NCBI GenBank assembly: GCA_027704905.1
Contig: JANIIK010000743.1
Coordinates: forward strand, 62,001-126,000
Length of the DNA: 64,000 nucleotides
Reading direction: 5' to 3'
Source of the DNA: Muraenolepis orangiensis
Taxonomy: Eukaryota; Chordata; Actinopteri; Gadiformes; Muraenolepididae
Position 1 is the first letter of the stretch. Each line of letters opens with the position of its first letter. Position numbers and translations under genes: made by a program. The notes beneath the pieces were generated by a model that was not told the DNA's origin, did no database searches, and saw nothing but the letters and a program-made list of their open reading frames with translations. Shown piece after piece: positions 21,655 through 34,401 of this stretch.

Positions 21655-22640
21655 GGTGGAGGAGGTGAGACGGTCTAACCTGACTGACTGGGGTCAGTTG
21701 GTTAGGAAGTCTAATAACCAGTTACAAACTGAGGGGTTGATGTCAAGGTTCTTGGTTTTCATGAGGTCACCCAGTTTGAAGATGAGTTTGAAGGGGGTGA
21801 TGGTGTTAAATGCTGAGCTGAAGTCTATGAACAGCATTCTCACGTGGGTGTTGCTCTCATCCAGGTGGGAGAGAGCGGAGTGAAGAGCTGAGGAAATGGT
21901 GTCCTCCGTGCTCCTGTTCTCACGGTAGGCAAATTGGTGTTTATCCAGTGAGGTTGACAGGCCAGATTTGAGGTGAGCCAGGACCAGCCTCTCCAAGCAC
22001 TTCATGACGATGGGGGTGAGGGCAACAGGGCAGAAGTCGTTGAGGCTCGCTGCAGAAGAGTGTTTTGGCACTGGCACAATGGAGGTGGTTTTAAAGCACA
22101 CAGGGACAACTGCCTGAGCTAGTGACAAGTTGAAAATGTCAGTAAGGACCTCGGTCAGCTGCTCAGCGCAGTTCCTGAGCACGCCACCGGGGATGCCATC
22201 AGGACCAGCTGCCTTATGCGCATTTGTTCTGCTCAGTGCCGCACGCACGTCTGTGGGGGATAGGGTGAGGGGTTGGTGGTCAACGGGGAGAGGAGCCCTG
22301 GTGGGCCGTTCGGGGTTGTTCCGGTCGTAGCGAGCAAAAAAATGATTAAGTTCGTCAGGGAGGGATGAGTCAGTGGTTGGGGGGGAGTTGTTGGAGGGTT
22401 TATAATCCGTGATGGCCTGGATGCCCTGCCACATGCGTCGGGGATCGGAGTTGTTGAAGTGGTCTTCAACCCTTCGCTTGTGTTTGAGCTTGGCCGCTTG
22501 ATGCCCTTTTCAGATTAGCCCTGGCTAAACAGTAGGCCAGTGCATCGCCCGACCTAAAAGCTCACGTGCCTTTAGGAGTAGGAGGACCTCTCTGTTCATC
22601 ACCGGCTTCTGGTTGGGGAATGTTGTGATCTGTTTGAGGT
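21655..22640 (-). pseudogene. LINE reverse-transcriptase fragment (Rex1/CR1-like)
   Basis: The minus-strand frame from about 22434 carries 'KAAGPDGIPGGVLRNCA', 'FKTTSIVPVPKHSS', 'VALTPIVMKCLERL', 'HQFAYRENRSTEDT' and 'RMLFIDFSSAFNTI' (RT motif with the first catalytic Asp). It ends at 'WLLDFLTN', so the YxDD-containing half is missing. Upstream (22640-22440), 'FPNQKPVMNREVLLLLKAR' and 'KLKHKRRVEDHFNNSDPRR' continue the same protein, with frameshifts and a stop. The C-terminal half is replaced by the 14-bp and G-rich arrays. It is a dead copy; only its 5' ~90 bp survive in unit 2 (about 39977-40070). Confidence 0.75.
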
Positions 22641-22669
22641 GGTGACAGTGGGGACAGACAGTGGTGACA

Positions 22670-23270
22670 GACACTACTAATTCAACTACCACATATTATA
22701 TACAACTAGTACCTCAACTACAATATATTACATACAACTACCACCTCATTGACCACATATTATATACAACTAGTACCTCAACTACCACATATTATATACA
22801 CAACTATTACCTCAACTAACACATATTATATACAACTACGACCTCAACTACAATATATTACATACAACTACCACCTCATTGACCACATATATATACAACT
22901 AGTACCTCAACTACACATATTATATACACAACTATTACCTCAACTAACACATATTATATACAGCTACTACCTCTACTACCACATATGATATACACAAGTA
23001 CTACCTTAACTAACACATACTATATAAAGCTACTATCTCAACTCCACAAATTATACACACAACTACTACCTCAACTACCACGTATTACAACTACTACCTC
23101 AACTACCACATATTTAATACTAATGCTACCTCAATTACAATGTATTACATACAACTAGTACCTCAACTTGACCTTACTAACATACAACTAGTACCTCAAC
23201 TTGACCCTACTGACATACAACTAGTACCTCAACTTGACCCTACTGACATACAACTGCTACCTACAAATCA
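22670..23270. repeat. Satellite array, degenerate variants
   Basis: Satellite copies including a variant with caactagtacctcaacttga and ccttactaacata. The undisrupted target of the unit-2 BEL element (actaatgctacc) is at about 23119-23130. Confidence 0.85.
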
Positions 23271-24159
23271 AAGATGTCTGTTGTGTTAATGAATAGCCGT
23301 GAGTCTCTAACTGAATCTAGAATGTGGATCTTTATTCAGGTGATTTACTTTTTAACATGCTCTCAGGTGTTCCCCTACCCCCCCCCCCCCACCCTATGAC
23401 ATCATAACACGTCACCTGTAGTCCTTGTAGTATTGCACACCTAACAGTACAATAACACCACAATGTTGAGACTTAAGACTTGTTCATCTGTTGTCACTGC
23501 TTGTAGGGCTCCAGAGTGGTAGGGTTAGGTGGTCATGTGACACTCTCACCTTAGAGGACCTCACCTTGAATACAATCTAGCTATGCATTAGACTGAAATC
23601 TTCTTGTTGTGATATAAACTCATCAAATACAATGATTTGATTAAAATACAGCTAATCACTTTATATCACATGGATACTAATGTTAAGCAATTTGAACACA
23701 TGAATAGATATACCAATGTTTAAACACTAGCCCTGTTTCTAACTCTATGACGAGAGTAAGACTTTTGGTTTTATATACATTCATTATTTTCACATTCATA
23801 TATCTTTTTTATTAGTATGTCATTTTGGAGAACCTGACACATTTCAGAATATATTTATAGCAAAGATATGAATTTTCCTTTCCAAAGTCCTGCACTCATT
23901 CAACCTTATCTCTCTCACTTTCATATCTCTCTAAGCAGGTGGACGTCCGCCCACATGCCCGCTATTTAGCATGACTTTTGAGTACTTCTGAGTACGCAAG
24001 AGTTAAGTATGCTAGCTGCCAGGCATCACACACACACACACACACAGCAAGGGGAGGTCGTCCACAGCCTTGCTAGCAGTGTTGGCCTTTCTTATTAATG
24101 GTGAGAGTTATGGGTCTGTCATATTATGTATCATATTACACAGAATATGTCTCATATTC
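23271..24159. other. Unassigned spacer
   Basis: No gene or known repeat is recognised. A poly(C) tract is at 23377-23390 and a short (AC)n at 24028-24046. Most of it (about 23373-24190) is missing from the unit-2 equivalent at 48250. Confidence 0.4.
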
Positions 24160-24415
24160 ACAGGTAGTGATCAGGGGTATGCAGTTATTGAAAACAGGAT
24201 GAATATATATAAATGTAAATGTATATACAAGTAAGCATATATAATTGTATGGCATATATAAATGTATATACAGGAGCAGGGATATGCAGTTCTATCAACA
24301 GTTTCAGATTTAAATATATATGGCAGGTACAGTAAACAGGTATCTTATTAATAAATATGTAAACTATAGAGAGGTAGGTAGTTGTGATACAGTTGTTTAC
24401 CTTTTTTACAGTTAG
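24160..24415 (-). mobile_element. LINE 3'-UTR fragment with empty Helitron site
   Basis: This matches 20066-20235 plus 20556-20640, without the Helitron. It supplies the pre-insertion sequence for the Helitron at 20236. Confidence 0.5.
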
Positions 24416-25198
24416 TCAACTACAACATATTATATACTACTACTAACTCATATCAATTACCACATATTATATATAACTATCGAAACCACCACATATAACA
24501 TACAACTACGACCTCAACTACCACATATTATATACTACTACTAACTCAACTACCACATATTATATACTACTACTAACTCAACTACCACATATTATATACT
24601 ACTACTACCTCAACTACCACATATTATATACTACTACTAACTCAACTAACACATATTATATACTACTACTAACTCAACTACCACATATTATATACTACTA
24701 CTAACTCAACTAACTCATTTGATATGCTACTACTAACTCAACTACCACATATTATATACTACTTCTAACTCAACTACCACATTTTACATACAGCTACTAC
24801 CACAACTACCACATATACAATTATTACCTCAAATACCACATATTATGTACAGCTACAACCTCAATTACCACATATTAAATACTACTACTACCTCAACTAC
24901 CACATATAACATACAACTACTACCTCAACTACCACATATGAAATACTACTACTACCTCAACTACCACATATAACATACAACTACTACCTCAACTACCACA
25001 TATGAAATACTACTACTACCTCAACTACCACATATAACATACAACTACTACCTCAACTACCACATATGAAATACTACTACTACCTCAAATACCACATATA
25101 ACATACAACGACTACCTCAACTACAACATATGAAATACTACTACTACCTCAACTACCACATATAACATACAACTACTACCTCAACTACCACTAACCCT
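24416..25198. repeat. Satellite array closing unit 1
   Basis: 32-bp copies changing to alternating atgaaatac/ataacatac variants towards the unit boundary, as at positions 1-169. Confidence 0.95.
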
Positions 25199-25540
25199 GT
25201 CTCTGTGGTGAACTGTGGCTGTCCTCTGTGCTACATCTCTCCCCATCCCATGTGGAGGGCCTTGTCAGCCTGGTCACTCCACAATACACTTTGCTCTGTT
25301 TACCCCCTTCAAGAAAGTTCAACACAACAACACCACTTGGCTCCTCATAATCACAAAGCTTCTATCTTGGACTCTATCTTGGATTCCGAGCCGAGCCTCG
25401 GTCCACCCTCACAGCCCTCATCCTGGCAGCTAAGCATGCCAAGAGGAACAACACTAAACACTAGCCTCTGTCTGCTACCAGGCTGACCCAATGACAAGCA
25501 GACTAGTCCTGAAGCTGTAAGCTATTATTAAAGATGGACC
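25199..25540. other. Unit-2 start block
   Basis: Same block as 881-1200 but without the LINE insertion, so the ctgtggctgtcctctgtgct target is intact. Confidence 0.6.
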
Positions 25541-26085
25541 TGAGCAGAGTTTAGTTCATGGAATCACTCGTTATGGTAATGACTCTGGTTTGACACAAGA
25601 GGGAAGCGCTGACTTGGCTTGTGGACATGCACACATACTGATATGACTGGAATCTCCAGAGACTCTTATGAGAAGCATCAGCCCTACATTTCCACTAGCA
25701 TTTAGTCCCTCAAGAGACACAGCTGCACATCTGCTGAAAGAGGACATCATTTGAATCACTACAGTTTACTGCTAACAGAATATGTTTAATGTACAACATC
25801 TTTTAGTGAGGTCAGTTTGGCCTTTGACTCATAGACAACCATGATAAATATGTTCCCACCACTCTGCCTCCTAGAGTTCCTACGTCTCCCTGTGAGATAC
25901 TGAATGTCTTTTGAGACATACTTTTAGATGTTTTTAAGTGCAGAAGCCTGGACATCCCCCTGAAGTAGTATTTTATGAAGTGACATGAAGTCAGTCTGAC
26001 ACACATGGGTCATTTAGCCATCCAGAGATACACACCATAGCTTTAATACAAAAGAGAAATTAAAGTAGTTTCCCCATTCTGAATA
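25541..26085. other. Block alpha, unit 2
   Basis: Second copy of the CL-flank relic, about as diverged from block beta as the unit-1 copy is. Confidence 0.6.
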
Positions 26086-26089
26086 AAGG

Positions 26090-26120
26090 ATTGTTTTTAA
26101 TATGTATGTATGTATGTTTA

Positions 26121-26151
<31 letters not shown>

Positions 26152-26212
26152 TGTATGTATGTATGTATGTATGTATGTATGTATGTATGTATAATATGTA
26201 TGTATGCATGTT
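26090..26212. repeat. (ATGT)n array
   Basis: A longer tract than in unit 1. Confidence 0.95.
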
Positions 26213-26863
26213 TGTCACGGATTGAGTTAGGACACAAATGCAGCACACGGGACACCAAGGACAGTTTGTAATATTTAATGTCAATGATCACTCAGTCGAA
26301 CCAGACAGGGACAGACAGAGAGGTAGTCGGGGACAGGCAGACGATCAGGAGCCGGGTAGGGCAGACGAACCAGACAGGGACAGACAGAGAGGTAGTCGGG
26401 GACAGGCAGACGATCAGGAGCCGGGTAGGGCAGACGAACCAGACAGGGACAGACAGAGAGGTAGTCGGGGACAGGCAGACGATCAGGAGCCGGGTAGGAC
26501 AGACGAACCAGACAGGGACAGACAGAGAGGTAGTCGGGGACAGGCAGCAGATCAGGAGCCGGGTAGGACAGACGAACCAGACGGGGACAGACAGAGAGGT
26601 AGTCGGGGACAGGCAGACGATCGGGGAACAGTCGAGGCAGGCAGGTCCGGGGCAGGCAGGGTCGGTAACAGGAATCGGTCTGGGAAGTAAACGCTGGAGA
26701 GTCTGCACAATCAGGAACAATCTGGTGAAGAGTGAGTGTGTGGAGGTGGGCTTAAATAGAATTATTAAATAGGTTGATTGAGATGCGCTGCAGGTGAAGG
26801 GTGAGAATTACCACGGGCTGATGCTGCCCTCTGGTGGAGGCAGGGAGAATAGCTATTGTGACA
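26213..26863 (-). mobile_element. Candidate solo LTR, unit 2 copy
   Basis: TGTCAC...GTGACA ends and about five 69-bp repeats, one fewer than in unit 1. Otherwise it is near-identical to 1823-2542. Confidence 0.5.
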
Positions 26864-27255
26864 ATGTATGTACAATGTATGTATAATAGGTATGTATGTA
26901 TGTGTGTATCATTTGTATGTCCATACAGTATGTAAAATATGCATGAATGTATAATGTGTGTATAATATGTATGTATGTATGTATATATAATATGTAGGTA
27001 TGTATGTATGTATACTATGTATGTATAATATGTATGTATGTGTTGTATGTATAATATGTATGTATGTATGTATAATATGTATGCATGTATGTATATTAGG
27101 TATGTATAATATGTATGTATAATATGTATGCATGTATCTATAATATGTATGTATATTATGTATGTATAATATGTATGCATGTATCTAAAATATGTATGTA
27201 TATGATGTATGCATCTAGGGGCTATATATACATACATAGATATCTATGTATCTAT
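26864..27255. repeat. (ATGT)n / ATAATATGTATGT array
   Basis: Same array as 2543-2935. Confidence 0.9.
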
Positions 27256-27284
27256 GTATGGAGGGGCCTGGGTTGCTGCTGGGG

Positions 27285-27890
27285 TGAGGGTTGTGTGGAA
27301 GGTGTTGAGGGGGGTGGGGGTTGGGTGGAAGGTGTTGATGGGTGTGGGGGTTGGGTGGAAGGGGTTGATGGGTGTGGGGGTTGTGTGGAAGGTGTTGAGG
27401 GGGGTGGGGGTTGGGTGGAAGGGGTTGATGGGTGTGGGGGTTGGGTGGAAGGGGTTGATGGGTGTGGGGGTTGGGTGGAAGGGGTTGATGGGTGTGGGGG
27501 TTGGGTGGAAGGGGTTGAGGGGTGTGGGGGTTGTGTGGAAGGGGTTGAGGGGGGTGGGGGTTGGGTGGAAGGTGTTGAGGGGGGTGGGGGTTGGGTGGAA
27601 GGGGTTGAGGGGGGAGGGGAGTGGGGGTTGGGTGGAAGGTGTTGAGGGGGGTGGGGGTTGGGTGGAAGGGGTTGATGGGTGTGGGGGTTGGGTGGAAGGG
27701 GTTGATGGGGTGGGGGTTGGGTGGAAGGGGTTGAGGGGGGAGGGGAGTGGGGGTTGGGTGGAAGGGGTTGATGGGTGTGGGGGTTGGGTGGAAGGGGTTG
27801 AGGGGGGTGGGGGTTGGGTGGAAGGGGTTGAGGGGGGAGGGGAGTGGGGGTTGGGTGGAAGGTGTTGATGGGTGTGGGGGGGAGGTGCGA
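27285..27890 (+). repeat. 30-bp G-rich minisatellite, unit 2
   Basis: About 20 copies of the same 30-bp unit as at 2950-3625, with a different order of variants. Confidence 0.9.
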
Positions 27891-27902
27891 GGAGGTACAC
27901 AA

Positions 27903-28582
27903 CAATTCTCACAGTGATGCACACAGTGCACAGTGATGAATGACGTCACAATGTCTGCGTACACATCTAGATCACCGCCTGCAGCCTCTATCGCCCATTG
28001 AAAATCCTCTGCGCCGCCGCCAGCATTATCTAACATGGCGCTAGTTTTCTCCTGGGCCTCGCTAGTCCACAACTTGAAAGTCCTGACCACAGGCTTAGAG
28101 AGTTTTAGTTTCTGCCTGTAAGAAGCAGACCCTTCCACCCCTTGATTTTCCGCTCAGCAAAGCCATACGGTCCGCTCGAAAAAGCTCAAACCCTTTGAGC
28201 TGGAGAGCGGTGTTGGGTATCGATTCCCTCGGCCACGTCTCCGTGAGCGAAAGAACCGAACGAAAGAACACTATTTCTCGCCACCATAAGTCTTAGTTCA
28301 TCCATTTTGTTGCATGTTTGGCAGGAATATTCCGGGTAAAGGTACCAGTGCTCCGGAGCGCTTTCCCCGTCTGTGTCGAATCCAAGTTTTGACACGGACA
28401 AAGGCTGCGGTTCCTCTGACCAATATATCCAGTAAATCGGAAGAAAAAGTTAGAAAGTCGGGGATTAAATCCGCAGGTGTGGATCCCCTTATGCTAACTA
28501 ACCCCTCCCTGCTGTAGGTTTCGCCAAACACAACATTAAAAAGACAAATAACAAACACTACGGCATCCGTCATTGGCGCCAT
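27903..28582 (-). pseudogene. Decayed LINE ORF2 fragments, unit 2 copy
   Basis: Near-identical to 3640-4313, with the same frameshifts and internal deletion, so it decayed before the units duplicated. Confidence 0.55.
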
Positions 28583-29702
28583 CTTAGTTATTAAGTTACT
28601 AATATCCAGTGGCCAGGAATCTGTAATGTAAGAGGGCTTTTTGTTAGAATGGGTAGGATATTAACCAGAAGCCTACACATTATTTCCAGGATGTATCTGT
28701 CAATGCATTTCACCCGTCCTGGGTCAACTAATGGCTTCAGTCTGCCTAGCGTGCTAGATGGGTGACGTGTGTCTATGCATCGTTTTCAGAGGGAAATATT
28801 CTACTTTAAACTTTTACTACACTTAAAGTTACTAGCTTTCAGATGAATATTCTAAATGCAACATCAGGCTATATTAAAAATATCTATGAACTAAGAAATT
28901 ACAATATATAATAGTAGGTTTAGTAATAAACCTAAATTTAGATAATAGTTATAATAGGTGTAGCTAATTATAATTAACTTAACCTACCGCAAGCTAATGC
29001 TGAGCCGCTCCAACGCTTGACAGCAGATTGTCAAATTGATGCCGACTCATCCTAAAATAAGCCTTGAACCGCCCATCATTGAGCCGAAGCTCCTGGACCA
29101 GCTGCTGGTTCTCCCCGCGATGTCTCCTCTTTCTGAGGGTTTCATGTCCCCACACGGATCACCGTTTCCCTGTGTCCAGTGTGTTACTGGGAAATTCACT
29201 CTGGCACTCAATCAGAGCCAGAGAAAACACCCTCCGCCTGTCCAATTTCTTAATGCTGAGGTTTTTAGCCAAGAAAGTTCACAAGCAGCAAGCAGCAAAT
29301 TCACTTCTGTGTGTACAGACTGACAGCTGATACGGTGGTTGCATTGCAAAAAAAACTAAAGACACTTCAAACGACTGTTATTTAAAAATGATATCATGAA
29401 GGAAAAAAGAGCAGTGCAGTGCGCCTGGCGTCTTTCAGCCTGCAAACCGTGTCCTGTGTGATCTGCACCAATTATAAAGTACTGTGGAGTACAAGATGTG
29501 TTTCTCATAAAGCTTCATCTTCAACCACATGTGATCTTCCCTATGAAGTACCTTCTTCAAAACAACATGTTTATTGTCTATCCTTAGAAATGACCTTCTT
29601 CAACTACATGTTCAATGTCTTCCATATAAAGTACCATCTTTAAAGAGGACATGTTCCATCAAAGTACGACGACCATAAAAGTACTTCCGCTTGGTGATGT
29701 CA

Positions 29703-29703
<1 letters not shown>
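28583..29703. other. Spacer with Harbinger fragment
   Basis: Copy of 4314-5406. The minus-strand Harbinger-like motif 'FRMSRHQFDNLL' is at about 28994-29159. A tcaccacacac start replaces the AC start of unit 1. No working gene is present. Confidence 0.5.

Positions 29704-29791
<88 letters not shown>
29704..29791. repeat. (AC)n microsatellite
   Basis: AC repeats with one GC interruption at about 29751. Confidence 0.97.
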
Positions 29792-29792
<1 letters not shown>

Positions 29793-30214
29793 GAATGATG
29801 AAGAGCTATGGTAATGGAGTAGCAATGTAGGGTTTTCATATTGATATCTATTCAGACCTTGTCTCTAAGTCGTGCCCAGACAAACACAGAATAGCTATTT
29901 TTTTCTATTTAATTATGTACTATATCGATGGTTGAATCTATTCTAGTATGCTCTCCTCTCTATGCTAGGCTGTTATATTGTATTCTACTGTATTACAAAT
30001 ACAGTTTCAAGACTGTTATGTGGTTTATGTCTTACTGGTGAAGACTAGCTAAATATATATATTTTTTAATAAACACATATAACTTTACCATATTCCACTC
30101 ATTCTGTATTATAATGTTTCTACTGTTATAGTAGGTTTTATAGTAGGTTTTCTACTGTACTGCACACCACTGTGCTCTAATTCCATTACAGGGTTGTCTG
30201 TGCTAAGTGTGTGG
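29792..30214. other. AT-rich spacer
   Basis: Counterpart of 5540-5984. No gene. Confidence 0.4.
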
Positions 30215-30958
30215 ACCTGGTATCTGTCTGTGTGTCCTTGGTATTGGACTGTGTTTAGGTGTGTTCACCTGGTATTGGACTGTGTTTAGGTGTGATCACC
30301 TGGTATTGGACTGTGTTTAGGTGTGTTCACCTGGTATTGGACTGTGTTTAGGTGTGTTCACCTGGTATTGGACTGTGTTTAGGTGTGTTCACCTGGTATT
30401 GGACTGTGTTTAGTTGTGATCACCTGGCATTGGACTGTGTTTAGGTGTGTTCACCTGGTATTGGACTGTGTTTAGGTGTGATCACCTGGCATTGGACTGT
30501 GTTTAGGTGTGTTCACCTGGTATTGGACTGTGTTTAGGTGTGTTCACCTGGTATTGGACTGTGTTTAGTTGTGATCACCTGGTATTGGACTGTGTTTAGG
30601 TGTGTTCACCTGGTATTGGACTGTGTTTAGGTGTGATCACCTGGTATTGGACTGTGTTTAGGTGTGATCACCTGGTATTGGACTGTGTTTAGGTGTGATC
30701 ACCTGGTATTGGACTGTGTTTAGGTGTGTTCACCTGGTATTGGACTGTGTTTAGGTGTGATCACCTGGTATTGGACTGTGTTTAGGTGTGATCACCTGGT
30801 ATTGGACTGTGTTTAGGTGTGTTCACCTGGTATTGGACTGTGTTTAGGTGTGATCACCTGGTATTGGACTGTGTTTAGGTGTGTTCACCTGGTATTGGAC
30901 TGTGTTTAGGTGTGTTCACCTGGTATTGGACTGTGTTTTGGTGTGATCACCTGGTATC
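30215..30958. repeat. 31-bp CACCTGGTATTGG minisatellite
   Basis: About 23 copies of the 31-bp unit. The 23-bp form found in unit 1 is reduced to a single partial copy. Most copies carry CACCTG. Confidence 0.95.
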
Positions 30959-31717
30959 TGTCGGTGAGGTTCCCCTCGGCTCCCTCAGGGCCTTGTGCTC
31001 CTTCCTCTGTGGCCTCAGGGTGGAGGGGGAGAGAGGGGCGGGACCACCACGGAGGATGGCGGTTGTATCGCACAAACATTAAACATAAATATTACAATTG
31101 TTATAACCCATAGGCCCAGTGCCCCCCTCCCCCAACCCCCTAGGTTCCCGGGAAAACCTTTAGTTAGAACGAGTTAGATGATTTGAGCTGACAACTCGAA
31201 CCACGTAGGGGAGTTATAGCTTCCACAGTTGATATGTCTTATAGTATAGTATAGTAAAGTTTGCTTGTCAGTTCACACTTCACAACTGGCTGTCTTGTAA
31301 ATCGGGCGACTTGGAGAGTCGTTGTGGTGTGCACACTACTCGACTGGATGGCTACAGGGGGTCACACACTACATCCTCTGTCCCCAGGGGATATCCCCCA
31401 CGAGTCCACCTGGTCTTCAAACTAGATTTTCTCACAAAAACACGGGAAATAACATGACACCACGCGCAAAAAAGGACGTTTTTGTCTGTCAACATCCGTC
31501 GTCCAAAGGAAAGAAGTTGTGGAAGTTGTTTTTTCTGAAAAAACAGAAAGTAAAAGGTAAGCGCACCATGACAACAACAAAAACAACAACAACAGGCTAG
31601 CTACAGCACATGTGCTCCTTTAGATCGGACAAAAAAACCTCGACCACAAAATGTTCACAAAATGAACGATACTGAGGCATACTCTTACCTTCTCCGTAAT
31701 CGATAACCCATAACCAT
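30959..31717. other. Spacer with the empty L2 target site
   Basis: At about 31366-31380 the sequence runs uninterrupted from ggtcacacacta to catcctctgtcccc, which is the pre-insertion state of the unit-1 L2 element. No gene is seen. Confidence 0.6.
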
Positions 31718-31918
31718 CTATCCATAGGGATTGATGGACATTCTTAAGGGAGACATCAGACTCTGAGGTAGCCAGTGGCTGAACAGAGGGGTTTGAGGGG
31801 TGTTGGAGGGTAACTGGTCCTGATGAGGGTCCGTCCCCTGGTGGGGGTTTGGGTGGTGCTTCAGGAACTGAGCCACGTAGCTCATGATGGACTTCTCGTC
31901 TGGCTTGTCCATGCCCAC
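31718..31918 (-). pseudogene. CH-domain exon fragment, unit 2 copy
   Basis: Same 'PDEKSIMSYVAQFLKHHP' motif and the same premature stop as 11272-11472, so the copy was already dead before the units duplicated. Confidence 0.55.
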
Positions 31919-32339
31919 AAAAACAACAACATGTTAGGGTTAAAGGGCAGGGTTATGGTTAAAGGGAAGGGTTAGTGTGCTCCATTCCCAGCCCAAAATT
32001 TGGGTTCAATCCCACCCCCCTCGATATTTACCTGGAAGTCATCCAATAGAGCAAAAATGACTAAACCCATTGGTCATTAATGACGTGTGTCTAACATAAA
32101 ACTAACAATATATTTACTTTATAAATATATATTTTTATATATTTATAAAAGCATCTGCTAATGATCGGAGAGTAAAAATAGAAAATATGCAAGATTGTCA
32201 TTAAAGGTAAAAGTAAAACCCTATTTTTACCATCTGCGGGTTTTAAAATAATGTGATCTCTGACACGTTGTCCTAGACAGGACTGTTTTGACCTGGAAAA
32301 AAGAGATTTTGGGGTTTACTAAAACACAATCAATGTTTT

Positions 32340-32564
32340 ATGGATTCCAATCATCCCTTTTCTCTTCCCAATCCCTCATACCAACTATATCAAAGACACA
32401 AAGACACCTTTCACCCCAACCATGGACTGTTTGCCCTCCTCTCCTCCAGGAGGCGCTATAGAAACCTTTGTTCCAAGTCAAGCAGGCTTAGGAACAGCTT
32501 CTTCACCTCAGCTCTCTCTGAGAGCATTAACACGCTGTTTCACTGTGTTTCACGAATGATATAA
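32340..32564 (+). pseudogene. LINE C-terminal fragment, unit 2 copy
   Basis: Copy of 11849-12073 with a few substitutions ('RRRYRNLCSKSS'; the later 'SFFTSAL'). Confidence 0.45.
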
Positions 32565-32582
32565 GAACTATTCTCTCCCCTT

Positions 32583-32683
32583 GGGGAAGATTGTGATGAT
32601 GAAGATACCAGAATAGAAAGGTTAGCTGGCGGAGGGCCAGCTAAACTTTCTATTCTGGTATCTTCATCATCACAATCTTCCCC
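32583..32683. repeat. 101-bp inverted repeat, unit 2 copy
   Basis: Arms identical to those at 12092-12192; the loop starts with c instead of g. Confidence 0.9.
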
Positions 32684-32854
32684 ATCATCACTTCCATCAT
32701 CATTATCCTCAACACTGACGGCCTGGCGCCACCTACTGGCCAACAATAATAAACACTCACTGCAGGTCTCCACAAACGTTTGATATTTAGCAGTACAGAA
32801 AAACAAGGGATTATTCAACTCAAAAAGTGGCACAAATGTTTATTGTATTACTAA

Positions 32855-33540
32855 ATATTACCACATATTACATACATATTATATACAACTACTACCTCAA
32901 CTACCACATATTATATACAACTACTACCTCAACTACCACATATTATATACAACTACTACCTCAACTACCACAGATTATATATAACTACTACATCAACTAC
33001 AACATATTATATACTACAACTATTCTCTCAACTACCACATATTATATAACACCACTAAATCAAATACCACATAGTATAGACACAACTACTACCTCAACTA
33101 CCACACATTATATACAACTACTACCTCAACTACAACATATTATACACAACCACTACCTCAACTACCATATATTATATACAGCTACTTACTGAACTAGCAC
33201 ACATTATATACAACTACTACCTCAACTACCACATATTACATACTACTAGTACCTCAACTACAACATATTATACACAACTACTACCTCAACTACAACATAT
33301 TATACACAACTACTACCTCAACTACCACATATTATATACAGCTACTACCTAAACTACCAAATGTGTTTAAAAAAACGACAACATATGATAAATAACTACC
33401 TCAATCACCACATATAACATACAACTACTACCTTCACTACCACATGTTATATACAACTACTACCTTCACTACCACATGTTATATACAACTACTACCTTCA
33501 CTACCACATGTTATATACAACTACTAACTCAACCACAACA
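32855..33540. repeat. 32-bp satellite array
   Basis: A shorter array than the unit-1 counterpart (12375-13430). The difference is mostly in the TTCACTACCACATG subfamily. Confidence 0.95.
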
Positions 33541-33860
33541 AAGTCTAAATCAAAGTCAAAGTCAATGTTATTGTCCAATGTCCACATGTGTTCTACATAT
33601 AGAGATCTGATTCAGTTTCTACAGTCCAACAGTGAGCAATATACATCAACAACAACACTAAACAAAGGGCCCAGACCAAAAAGGGGGAACAAAAAGTTAG
33701 TAATAATATAATCACCAAAACACAATCAACAGGACATGAAGTAGACATTTAGTGCAAGTATCCTTTAGTGCAGAATGTTGTTTAAATCATATTTACAATA
33801 GCAGTGGAGATGAATAGACACAGTGACTGGTGCTGGATGTGTGTGTGTGTGTGTGGGGAG
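33541..33860 (-). mobile_element. Probable LINE 3'-end fragment
   Basis: Copy of 13431-13745, ending in a (GT)n-G tract. Confidence 0.35.
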
Positions 33861-33904
33861 GGGGGGGGGGTTAAAGACCAGGTCTATTTGGGACAGGGAG
33901 GAAA

Positions 33905-34190
33905 GGTGGGAGGGAGGGTACAGAGGGGGGAGAGAAGGGAGAGAAGGAGAGAAGGAGAGAAGGGAGAGAAGGAGAGAAGGGAGAGAAGGAAGAGAAGAGA
34001 GAGAAGAGAGAGAAGGGAGAGAAGGGAGAGAAGGGAGAGAAGAGAGAGAAGAGAGAGAAGGGAGAGAAGGGAGAGAAGGAAGAGAAGAGAGAGAAGAGAG
34101 AGAAGGGAGAGAAGGGAGAGAAGAGAGAGAAGAGAGAGAAGGGAGAGAAGAGAGAGAAGGGAGAGAAGGGAGAAAGGTCAGAGGGAGGGG
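33905..34190. repeat. Purine (GGGAGAGAA)n array
   Basis: About a third of the length of the unit-1 array. Confidence 0.95.
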
Positions 34191-34209
34191 AGAGAGGTCA
34201 GGATAAAGA

Positions 34210-34395
34210 GTCAACATATTATAAAATGGTCAACATATTATATACAACTACCACACATATATAAAACTACTACCTCAACTACCACACATATATAAAACTA
34301 CTACCTCAACTACCACACATATATAAAACTACTACCTCAACTACCACATCTTACACACATCTAACACAACTACCACATATATATATATATAGTAT
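34210..34395. repeat. Satellite copies
   Basis: Degenerate copies with catatataaaactactacc, ending in an (AT)n tract. Confidence 0.85.
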
Positions 34396-34401
34396 ACAGA
34401 C

